A DNA stretch of 64,000 bases, taken from assembly GCA_941918925.1 (NCBI GenBank), contig OW799234.1, positions 80,496,543 through 80,560,542 of the forward strand, in the 5' to 3' direction. The DNA is from Phyto melanocephala (lineage: Eukaryota > Arthropoda > Insecta > Diptera > Rhinophoridae). The position numbers were made by a program, and so were the translations under genes. Positions 46,111 through 56,600 of this stretch are shown in pieces. The notes under the pieces were generated by a model, which did no database searches, had not been told where the DNA came from, and saw nothing but the letters and a program-made list of their open reading frames with translations. Positions within the stretch are counted from its first letter, which is position 1, and each line of letters starts with the position of its first letter.

Positions 46111-47725
46111 CAAGTAACAGTGCTATATTCGGCCATGCCGAATCTTATATACCCTTCACAACGTGTAGTCATGCAATAACAATTGTTTGTATCACCATTC
46201 ATCTGAATACGTAATATACGTACATATGTATATACTGGTTAGAATAAATGTGGCATCGAATCCCAGCTGAGCCAAAAAAAAATTATTTTATTTTATTTAA
46301 TATATTATTTATATTTTATTATTAAAAGGACCTTAAGCTTAAACAAACTATATATTTTTTTGTATATTTTTTTTTAATTTTTTTAAAATTGTTTTTTTAT
46401 TTTTTTTTTTTAATTTTTTTTTTGTAATATTTTTATTATTATTATACCCTTCACACAGTGAAAAAGGGTATATATAGGTTTGTCATTCCGTGTGAAATTT
46501 CTACAATTTTCATTTCCGACCCCATAAAGTATATATTTTCTGAAAGCTTATGAATAGGGAAGTCGATTAAGCTCTGTCAGTCTGTCCGTCTGTCCGTCTG
46601 ACCGTCTGTCCGTGTGTATGTTGAAATCAACTTTTTGAAGCCCCCCGACATCACTTGGACCCGGGTGAGGTATTAAAATATCAGAAACATTCGGGAGTAT
46701 ATCGCTATTGAAAATCAGAAACATCGGAACATAAACAACTGAGATATGAGCAAAAACCTACGACCACCTCGATTTTTTTTTCACAAAAACAACATTACAA
46801 CAACAACATACATACATACAAACTTGTATATTGGCTAAAGTAAACGTGGGATCGAATCCCAGCTGAGCCAAAAAAAAATTTTTTTATATTTTAAAAATTT
46901 TTTTTTTAATTTTTTTTTTTAATTTTTTTTTTATTTTTTTTTTATTTTTTATTTAATATATTATTTATATTTTTATTATTTTTTTTTAATTTTTTTTTTT
47001 ATATTTTTTTTTTGTTTTATATTAATTATATCTATTTTAATTACTTTTTTAAAATTTTTTTTTTAAAATTTTTTTTTTTTTTAATTTTTTTTTTTAATTT
47101 TTTTTTTAAATTTTTTTTTTTAAATATTTTTTTTATTTTTTTTTAACATACATACGTAAATTTATAATTTTACAATGGGATGTTTTTTATATATGTATAT
47201 TTTTTATATGTATGTACGTATTTCATATGAGATGAATGGTGATACAAACTACTGTTATTGCATGACTACACGTTGTGAAGGGTATATAAGATTCGGCACG
47301 GCCGAATATAGCGCTCTTACTTGTTTTTTTTTTATTTTTTTTTTTTGGTATGTTTTTTACATGTATTTATGTATGTATGTTGTTGTAATTGTGTAAAAAA
47401 ACGAGGTGGCCGTGGTTTTTTGCTCATATCTCAGAAAGTAATGGGGCGATTGTGCTGAATTTCAATAGCGATTCATTCCTAAATATTTCCAAGAGATTGA
47501 TACCATATACAGATCTAAGGAACATATAGTTGCTTCTAAAAAGTTGATTTCAACCAACACTCGGACAGACGGGCAGACGGACAGACGGTCAGGGCTTAAT
47601 CGACTCCTCTATTTAAAAGCTTTCAGAAAATATATACTTTATGGGGTGGGAAATGAAAATTGTAGAAATTACAAACGGAATGACAAAGCTATATATATCC
47701 TTGTGCACCACAGGTGAAGGGTATA
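46111..47725 (-). mobile_element. HINE-A' copy split by a nested HINE-A
   Basis: 46111 onwards is a right terminus in minus orientation: CAAGTAACAG, hairpin TTCGGCCATGCCGAA, TATACCCTTCACAACGTG, then GTGGCATCGAATCCCAGC at about 46250. 47324-47725 is the matching left half: AACGAGGTGGCCGTGG, GGGGCGATTGTGCTGAATT, GGACAGACGGACAGACGG and GGTGAAGGGTATAATA. Removing the nested copy at 46442-47323 restores one element like that at 62141-62896. Confidence 0.75.
46442..47323 (+). mobile_element. HINE-A copy A6, nested
   Basis: Complete HINE-A: left TATACCCTTCACACAGTG, CTGTCCGTCTGTCCGTC motif, tRNA-like module GTGGGATCGAATCCCAGC (46846-46869), T-rich tract, right GTGAAGGGTATATAAG, hairpin TTCGGCACGGCCGAA, CTTACTTG before TTTT. 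It lies inside the T-rich tract of the older HINE-A'. Confidence 0.85.
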
Positions 47726-47894
47726 ATAAGTTCAATTAAAAAGTTTTTATTAGTAATAAATACATACATATGTACATATATTGAAAATAAATTAAAATTT
47801 ATGGTAAAACCAAAAAAAAATTAATATAATTGTATTCCGGTTAGCATTTTACAAATTAATTCAAAATTAGATTTTGATGTCCAGTTTAAAAAAG

Positions 47895-49246
47895 CAAGTA
47901 AGAGAATTATATTCGGCTGTGCCGAATTTTTAATACCCACCACCAATTTTCTGTACTTTTAAAGCACAAAATTTATTATTTTGTTGTTAACAGTAATCCC
48001 TATGGAATAATCTCTTTCTACTAAAATATGTATCACTATCTTTGTATAACTTTGATATGCTAGTAAAATGTTTTCATTAATTTAGTTTTTCAATAAAAGT
48101 GGACGTTAAAGTAGGCTTGTCAATATAGTTTCTGCTAATAAATAAAACTGAGATATTTTAATATAGTCCTTTCTTCCTTTACAACTTTGTCTATGGAAAA
48201 ATTATATGAATTTAAGATAAATCATTATATGAGAGGTAAGCGTTAAAGTTGGCGTGTCACCTTTATTTTTTTACATAAAAATGACATTGAGTAGAAAACT
48301 ATTAATTCGAAATTTTATAATCATACCCTAATTTTAGAGTGCCCCTGTGGACTAGTCAGTAAAGGACTAGTCAGTTGTTTGGGGGTTGCGGGTTCGATTC
48401 TTCTCTCTATTAAGGCGTCACAATGGACCGTAATGGTCTCCGAGTGAAGTTGTGAGGGTAACTTTGCACCAGCCTTACCTACCAACCTACCTACCCTAAT
48501 TTTATCGGTTTTATGAGCTTTTAAATTTTCTTAACTGTAGATTACCTGATAAGTGGGCGTTTCAAAATAGTTTCTCCTATTAAATTTAACTCAGCTCTTT
48601 CAATATAGAGTACTTTATTCTTCCACAATCTTTATTCATAGAGAAATTATATGAATTTGAGATATATGGGAGGTGAGCGTAAAAGTGGGCGTTGCTTATT
48701 TATTTTTCGTTAGTACAAAGCCTTTGCCCAAAAAGCAAGGCTTTCAAGATTTTGGAATCGTATATCTAATTTTGTCAGTTTTATTACGTTTTTAATTTTA
48801 AATATACCGAAAAATACACTGTGCGGTATAAATTCTCGTACATTTTGACTATAACTCCTTTCCTTACTCATAGATTTAAGTAATTTTCGGTGAAAAATAT
48901 ATGTTTTTTTACTAAGGAAATATACATTCGAAGTTTTATGGCTCTATGTTATTGTGTTTAGACACAATTGCATTTTATTCGATGTTGGAAGGACACGGAT
49001 TTTTTCACCTACTCTTGCATTACGAGCTATAACTCTCTTCCTAATATTCCGATTCTGGCAAATTTTGAGCCCCCTAGCTTTTTCGGTTCAACCTCCATCG
49101 TGCTTTCGATAGACAGACGGACATGGCTAGATCGTCATAAAATGAAACCCCGATTCAGAATATATAAAATGGATATTTCGATGTGTTACAAACGGAATGA
49201 CAATATGAATGTATCCCCACCATTTTTTTGGTGGCGAGTATAAAAA
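47895..49246 (-). mobile_element. HINE-B copy B5 carrying a SINE
   Basis: Right terminus on the plus strand CAAGTAAGAG, hairpin TTCGGCTGTGCCGAA, AATACCCACCACCAATTTT. Then body segments with GGGCGT and GGGAGGTGAGCGTAAAAG, and at the other end GGATATTTCGATGTGTTAC, GTATCCCCACC and GGTGGCGAGTATAAAAA (left terminus). A SINE interrupts it at 48337-48491. Confidence 0.8.
48337..48491 (+). mobile_element. tRNA-derived SINE, copy S1 (internal deletion)
   Basis: GAGTGCCCCTGTGGACTAGT opens a tRNA-like head. GGGGGTTGCGGGTTCGATTC carries the B box (GGTTCGATTC). The tail CACAATGGACCGTAATGGTC and CACCAGCCTTACCTACC is shared with S3. It is flanked by a 13-bp duplication TACCCTAATTTTA (48324-48336 and 48492-48504). 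The segment between head and tail is shorter than in S3. The insertion splits HINE-B5, so it is younger than that copy. Confidence 0.88.
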
Positions 49247-49603
49247 CTGGAAAATTAAAATTCGTTTGCATGATCTTAATGTACTTAATATAATATTTTA
49301 TTTGTATCAAATAATAAAACAATGATCCTTTTTTGAACGAAACTATGAATCAATTTATTTTTTGATATGCAATTAAATTTTATTTTCTATATTTCGCTAC
49401 TCCTTCACTTAGCATTATTGTATATAAAATGATCTTTAAAATGAAAAATGAAATGATCTTTAAAATTTGTATGCACTAAAAAAGGTTTAAGGTTTTTAAT
49501 TTTATTTTGGACAAACATATACATCTGTACATTAAAATACAATTTAATTAATTTCTTGAATAATTTATAGTTTTATAAAAAAAAAATCTATTGTTGGTAC
49601 AAA
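49247..49603. other. No recognised feature
   Basis: A/T-rich; contains a duplicated ATGATCTTTAAAAT phrase near 49428-49468. No gene. Confidence 0.5.
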
Positions 49604-50041
49604 AATGCAAGATGCAAGCCAATTAAAAGATTTTTTGTTATGGCAACATCATAAGCATATACATCATAATCATATACATCATAATCATAACATGCTCCAT
49701 CGGTTGCAAAAGGGCTGGAAATTTTGGAAAGAAAAATCCTGCGTAAATGCATTAACAAAAGTTATAAAAATATGACTGAACGGTTCTCCAACACATATGT
49801 TTACGAAAATGCCTCAATAGCACCATTTTGCAAATATTCTCTACTTCTCCAAAGAAAATTTGTTGAAAGTCTTGCCGATCATGAAAACCATCTGATGAAT
49901 GTGATTTATGAGTCGCAGAAAAAGACAGAATGGTATAGACAAACTTACCTTTCTTCAGTTTGTGTACTCTACGAGAATATTGATCATGACGATACAACAG
50001 AGTTCTTTAGGAAGGTTGATTTGAATAATCATAGGGGATGA
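49604..50041 (+). pseudogene. Unidentified protein-coding sequence with one frameshift
   Basis: Frame 1 starts ATG at 49604 (MQDASQLKDFLLWQHHKHIH...), is histidine-rich because of a duplicated CATATACATCATAAT repeat, and runs to TGA near 49772 through GWKFWKEKSCVNALTKVIK. A one-base shift there joins it to the second frame (NMTERFSNTYVYENASIAPF, LLLQRKFVESLADHENHL, VIYESQKKTEWYRQTYLSSV) ending at 50041. Together about 148 residues of complex, non-repetitive composition, less A/T-biased than the surroundings. No signal peptide, membrane segment or known catalytic motif is visible. It could be a small host gene with an assembly or real frameshift, a retroposed pseudogene, or part of an unknown transposon. 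The first frame may also be accidental and only the 105-codon frame 49724-50041 real. Confidence 0.4.
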
Positions 50042-50939
50042 ATACTCTATAGTACAACAACAACAATACTCCATAGTACAACAGAAAAATTTGTGCTGAC
50101 GTGCTTGAGGGATTCTCACTTTAATTCGCCAGTTGGCCCAAAACCGTTTCTGGTATATACATTAATCCCTAAAAGGGAAAACTGACAATTTAAACTAATT
50201 CTCGTAAATCGAATATATATTAATATCTTAAAACCGTTCGTTATTTGACAATGTTGACATCTGTCAACTCTTTTTCCATACATTATTATTATATTAGTCA
50301 CTGTCTTGATAGCATGTTTTGACAGCTCGATTTGTATATATTAATTGTTTAATCTTAAGTGTTGACTATTTTTAAGTTTTGGACAGTCTATGCACTGTTA
50401 GTCAATATAAATGCCGTGAGCAAGCATTACTAAACTTTTTAATAAGAAAAAAAATTTTTTTTTCATAATTGTTACATCCTTGACAGTTTTGTTGGCAAGT
50501 AGCCAACTGTAAATAAGACATATAGTTTTAAGTTTTATCATACTCAAATTTTCGATTGTATTAACGTAGTGTCAATAAGAAAAAAAAAGTCTCAATACTA
50601 CTCAATACTACTACTAATCATAACATGAAAGAACAATGAAAGCTGAAAGATGTAAACGAATCACAGTAATAGAAACAAAATAAGATATCGATCATAAAAA
50701 TCGGTTGATTCCTTTCGAATTTATTCACAATTAAGTGATCTCGCTCATTTTCACAAAATTTTAGTTTTTTTGTTTGATATACATCAAATTGAGTAATTAA
50801 TGTTCTTCTCCTAGAAAAATTGTTTGGAAAAAACCTTTTTGACATGTTTGTGATGTTGCTTTGCGATAAACAAATAAATTTGAAAATTTTTTGCCGCTTT
50901 CGATTTTTCATGATTTTTTGAAAACAAAAAAAAATTTCT
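50042..50939. other. No recognised feature
   Basis: A/T-rich DNA; the minus frame 50618-50947 is low complexity. Nothing supportable. Confidence 0.5.
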
Positions 50940-51766
50940 ATTTTCACGTAAAAAATATATTTTTTGCTTTAATATTTTATTATAACTCCGAAACTACTGA
51001 GCCGATTAAAACGCAATATATAAACGGATTAAAGGCTATGCAGATCTTAATTTTTGAAAGTTTATCTTAAGAACATCGGACTAACCGTTTTTGAGTTATC
51101 ATTGATTATGTGGAGAAGCGTCTAAAAAAATCATGAATTTTAATTAAAAATAAAAAAAAAAATTATCCATAGAATTTCAAAATTTAACCATTTTTGTACT
51201 TAGGTATCCATGATGCATCAATCTGTATAGTGGTTATCGAAGCCTTTTTTTGCTGTTGACCTGTATTATTATTCAATCACGCAAAAACAGCTGAACGAAA
51301 CTAAATTAAATATGGCACACAAATAGACAATAACTTGAATAAAGGCGTATCGTACCTCTCCATAAGTATGGTTGTTCACAAGCCCTTTATTGTGAATTTG
51401 CAGATGCAACTATAGAATTACTGTAATTATCACATAGGCAACCCTTTATCATAAAACTCAAGCCAATTCGCGGAAATATGCAATAAATATATTTTCTGTA
51501 TTTAGTTAGTCGGTTTTTTAAGTGTTTCGAGTATTCAAAATTCATGAACACGTACATTAAATCATCTAATACATTCTATAGAAGGATTTTTTCTTAAATA
51601 TTTGCATTAAATGCTATTTCACTAAATATTGTAAATATAATGTTTGTAAATTTAAATGATTTGATATTTCTCCTCACGACTAAACGAATTTATTTATGAA
51701 CTATTGCATAAGGAGCATAATATTCGTCCCGATATTTATACAGACAAAGTCGCAGACACAAGCTAG
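50940..51766 (+). mobile_element. Possible Helitron-type repeat, 3' end at CTAG
   Basis: 50983-51010 contains ACTCCGAAACTACTGAGCCG, a phrase common in insect non-autonomous repeats, and 51748-51766 ends GTCGCAGACACAAGCTAG before T. A 5' TC end was not found, so the left limit is only where similarity to such repeats seems to begin. Weak. Confidence 0.3.
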
Positions 51767-51784
51767 TAATTAGTAATTTTGTCA

Positions 51785-52190
51785 GCCACAAAAAAACAAT
51801 TTATATATATTTATTTGGGAAGATGGAAGATACAACGGGTTGTACGACGTGGAATATTAAGATTAATGTTACTCAAAAGAAAATCAGAAACAAAATCACT
51901 ATTTATTAGGTTTATCAAAAAAGACACACTAAACATATATCTACGGCTTTTCAAAGTAGGCAATTTGATTAAGGCTAGCCTGGATTCGTATGGCGGTAGG
52001 TTCATAAGATAGCCTCCAAAAGATCTTCTTCAACAAAACTGTAGAAATCGCTTCCGCACAGATTTGATGCGATCAACATGGACATAACATTTTGGTTCCA
52101 AAACAACAGATCCATACTCCAATATTGGTCTTACTAAGGATATATATAACTGTTTAATAATACCTTGATCGGAAAATTCTTTTGACCATC
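51785..52190 (-). pseudogene. Jockey-type non-LTR ORF2 C-terminal fragment
   Basis: On the minus strand 52130-52030 reads YGSVVLEPKCYVHVDRIKSV, RKRFLQF. After a frame change, 52005-51811 reads LPPYESRLALIKLPTLKSRR, SFLINLINSDFVSDFLLSNI and NIPRRTTR. This is the post-RT region of Jockey-clade elements and is related to 22141-22640. 5' and 3' truncated. Confidence 0.8.
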
Positions 52191-52413
52191 ATTTTATATA
52201 TGTAAATTTTTAAAAAAATTGTATTCAAACTTTTTTTGTTCTAGCACTAATTTCATTTAAGAATGTATATTTATCCCACTGGTATAGTATATGACTAATT
52301 ACTTGAACGAATGGATTTTGTGAATTGCCTTAACACCGGGAAAGGTAGAGTGCCGAACGAATAATCTTTAAAAGTATACGACTAAAATGTGTAATGACAC
52401 ATTATATTATTTT
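52191..52413. other. No recognised feature
   Basis: Short A/T-rich spacer before the HINE-A copy. Confidence 0.5.
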
Positions 52414-53038
52414 ATTATACCCTTCACACAGTGAAAAATGGTATATATAGGTTTGTCATTCCGTGTGAAATTTCTACAATTTTCATTTCCGACCCCATAA
52501 AGTATATATTTTCTGAAAGCTTATGAATAGGGGAGTCGACTAAGCTCTGACCGTCTGTCCGTGTGTATGTTGAAATCAACTTTTTGAAGCCCCCCGAAAT
52601 CGCTTGAACCCGGGTGAGGTATTAAAATATCAGAAATATTCGGAAGTAGAACGGTATTGAAAATCAGAAATATCGGTACATAAACAACTGAGATATGAGC
52701 AAAAACCCACGACCACCTCGATTTTTTATTCACAAAAACAACATTACAACAACAACATACATACATACAAACGTGTATACTGGTTAGAGAAAACGTGGCA
52801 TCGAATCCCAGCTAAGCCAAAAAAAAAATTTTTTATATTTTTTTTTTAATTTTTTTTTTTTTTATTTTCTTTTTTATTTAATATATTATTTATATTTTTA
52901 TTATATTTTTTTTTAATTTTTTTTTTTTTAATTTTTTATTATTTTTTTTTTTTTGTTTTATATTTATTATATATATTTTAATTATTTTTTTTTTTAATTT
53001 TTTTTTTATTTTTTATTTAATATATTATATATATTTTA

Positions 53039-53070
<32 letters not shown>

Positions 53071-53372
53071 TTTTTTTGGTTTAATATTTATTATATATAT
53101 TTTAATTATTTTTTTAAAATTTTTTTTTTAATATTTTTTTTTTAAATTATTTTTTTTTTAATTTTTTTTTTATTTTTTTTTTTTTATTTTTTTTCAACAT
53201 ACATACGTAAATTTAAAATTTTACAATAGGATGTTTTTATATATAATGTTTTTTATATGTATGTACGTATTTTATATGGGATGAATGGTAATACAAACTA
53301 CTGTTATTGCATGACTACACGTTGTGAAGGGTATATAAGATTCGGCACGGCCGAATATAGCGCTCTTACTTG
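52414..53372 (+). mobile_element. HINE-A copy A8, downstream of the cuticle gene
   Basis: Complete: left TTATACCCTTCACACAGTG, conserved block, ACCGTCTGTCCGTGTG, module GTGGCATCGAATCCCAGC (52795-52814), an unusually long T-rich tract (about 350 bp), right GTGAAGGGTATATAAG, hairpin TTCGGCACGGCCGAA, CTTACTTG before TTTT. Ends about 85 bp beyond the poly(A) signal of the cuticle gene. Confidence 0.85.
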
Positions 53373-53457
53373 TTTTTTCCTTGAACTATCCCTCGATAAT
53401 ATATTTTTAATTAAAAAAAATACTTAATAATTTCGTTTTTTCTTTAAGCGTAAATTT

Positions 53458-53463
53458 TTTATT
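53458..53463 (-). terminator. Poly(A) signal AATAAA of the cuticle gene
   Basis: TTTATT on the plus strand is AATAAA on the coding strand, 186 bp after the stop codon. The 3' UTR would end about 15-30 bp further on. Confidence 0.55.
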
Positions 53464-53648
53464 CTTTTTACATACTTTAGAACTCTACAGTTAACAAAAC
53501 AATACAACAATACAAATGTCAGGTGATTTAAAAAAAAACGTATAATATTTAATGTTAATATTTGATTTGTTGGCTCAGTCTGTATTTCTAAATGTTAGAA
53601 ATATTAATAAAAATAAAAAAAAAAACTTAATTTAGTTTTTCCCTAAAC

Positions 53649-56600
53649 TTAAGCACGAATATCTTTATAGTGAGGTTCTTCTTTATCCATATCCAATTTG
53701 ATCGAATATTTGCCAATCAATGAGCCTTCGACATCAGCTTGACCATCAGGGTTATATTGAGGACCGTCGCCGATTTCTTGGGTATCTTCTTTGACCACAC
53801 GGTAACCGTTTTCGTCGGCTTCATAGTACACGGTGCGCATAACAAAACCATCACTGTACGAGTACATGCCGCTAACTTTGGTGCCATCTCGGGTTTCTTC
53901 GCGAGCAATCATGTTGTCATTGATTTTATCTTCTACATGAGAATTGAAGGAATATTGGGCAGATTCGTTTTGAATGCGTTCCAATTCGGCTCTTTCTTCG
54001 GCTTCATCTTGGTCCTAGGAAATGAAAGATAAAAAAAAGCATTTTTTAGTAATAATATTTCAATACCTAAAAAAGTTTTAAAATTAAAACACTTCATAAC
54101 AATAACAGTAAAAAATCAAAAAATTTGTTTGGTTTTTTTTTATGTAACATTTCGTTATGAAACATTTTTTTGCTTTTTTAAATAATGATTGATTGAAGTA
54201 TGTCCGTTACTCTTCTCCCTAAAATTTATCGGTTATTATGATGATGATTGATAAGCTAAAATTGCACAATTTTGTAAGATTGACAGCAATAGCTTTAGCA
54301 CTACACCTAAATAAACTTGTTGAATGTTTTTAGACACTCGAAAACTGCTAATAGATTTATTGTTTGCTTCTTTTTTTCGAATAGCTTAATTATGTTTATT
54401 ACAAAATCATGTTAATATTTTATTTTCATGATTTGTTTCTTTTTTTTTTTTTTTGATTTCAGTTCTGCATATTAACAAACCACTAAATTTCATTGATTGC
54501 TAAATTTTTACTCTTCATGAATATATTAAACATGCACTGACAGTAAAATCAATCAGCAAATGTCTCCGTATCCATTAGTAAAATGTACGATGGTTTATAA
54601 AATTTGATCATTTATTTGTTTTTAACGCTTTATTTGACAAAACAATTCTAATATTCTATTTTGTAGTTAATTTTAGTAATAAATTTATTTTTAATTTTAT
54701 TTTCATGTGTACATTATTGAATTACATACCACAAAATTACTAAATAATAAAAAGTATGCAATTTATAAACATTTTTAATCCATCATCCAAACTCTGTTAG
54801 TGTAAACAGAGTGGTTCAATAATTATTTATTGCAATGCACTTATTCAGCTAAGGCAGGTTACAAAATTTAAGATATATTTTACATGCGACTTATCTACAT
54901 TGTAAAACCTTGCAAATAACAACAAACAATAAATAATAGGTAACTAAACATTTTTAGCAGGTATTAACGCAAGATTGTTTCAAAAACATTAACTCTTTTA
55001 CATTGCTGCAGTATGTATGGTCTTATTATATATTAAGACATTTGTTATTCGGAACTATTGCCACTATCATAATTGCAGTGTACAAAATTTATTATATTTG
55101 TTCAATTTCCAAAACGGCCTACTCATCCCCCACACCTTGTATTTTGTATCGTTAGAATATAATTTTTGTTCTATTGGTTGTATATACATACATATATTAT
55201 ATTGTTAAATATCAAATAATATTAAACGTCAGACAAATATAAAAACAAGAATAGGAATCATGAAGCCCTCATTGCCTTTCCACTAACCACTCGATTCCCA
55301 TGATGAATCCAATAATATTCTCTATCTTGCACTTCGAGACATCACTTAATTTATAGTATTAGAATGGCGGTGACAGGCAACATTCTCTACCGTTTCTTTT
55401 TCCTTATCCTCACACATTCTACAGTAGTCCGTAGTTGCAATCCCATCTACTGATCTTAGCTCTCACTAGACAATGTGCCGTAATAACCACCATAGTGACC
55501 CTCTTACATAATAAATTTAGGTCTATAGGTACCGTCGAATCCATACCATATCAGTCCTGTCTGATGTACACGCTCTGATTAGCCCAAAAAGAATTGCCCA
55601 TGGGGAATCTTATCACGCCTTCTTCAAATGTCAACCGATCTACCAAGCGCGAGTACGTCTGCAATTTTTTTGCCACAACTCCAAAATGCCCTGGTACTTA
55701 CCACAATCTGAGCCTTCGACAGCCTTCCTACATTCTCTTATTAGCCCAGATTTGACATAATGTTCTTTGAAGGCTGTTAGAGCTGCCTAACTATCCACGT
55801 AAAGAACTCAATCTCAACCCTTTCGATATATGTCCTATCCATTGCCCTATAGATAGCCGGTATCCCTGCTTAGAACACACTACAATTATTAGGAGTCTGT
55901 AAGACCTTCTGATGTTCTCTTCAATGATACTGACACAAGTCCCTGGGCCTATATTTATCTTCGATCCGTCCGTGAAAACTGTACACACCTCAACAGTCCT
56001 TCGGATCCCACTCTTTCAGGGATTATTAGTGGTATGTCCTATTAAAATTTATCTCCGCGTAGTCAGTCACATATCCCTGACACTAAATAGAGTCCTGCAT
56101 ATCAGTTTCTTATAAGATCCCAGTGTGGCCGATATTAAGAATTCTACCAACAACAAGCATTCAATACTGTGTACACATACAAAGATAGTGCCATTAAAAT
56201 TGAAGTTGTGACTGAAACAATTGTTTGTAACTTATGCAACAATTGATAAAATACTTGTTTTGTTCAATATTTTTGCTTCTCTAATTTTTTTAAAGAGTAA
56301 TTGCTTTTCACACTGTTTAGCATTGAAAAAAATAATCTGGTGTTTCAAACATTGCGTAAATGCCATGATTTGAAATTGGCATGGTTAAAAGTTAATAGAC
56401 TAATGCGGGTTCTTAAACAACTAATTCGGTAAATTTACCACCGTGCTCAAAATCCAGAGTCCAGAGTCTCCGGCGGGAATCGAACCCGCAACCCCCAAAC
56501 TAGCAGAACAGCACACTGCTGACTAGTCCATCGGGGCACCCCAGTCCATCGGGGCACCCCCGATGGTTTATACCAAGGCACATTTATTCATCAGGTAGTT

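Noticed and set aside
46580..46620. CRISPR-like or satellite repeat (GTCCGTCTGTCCGTCTG)
   Set aside because: Short simple repeat that is a fixed part of HINE elements in every copy; no spacers.
53739..54032. Plus-strand open frame opposite the cuticle exon
   Set aside because: Shadow of the conserved cuticle exon on the other strand.
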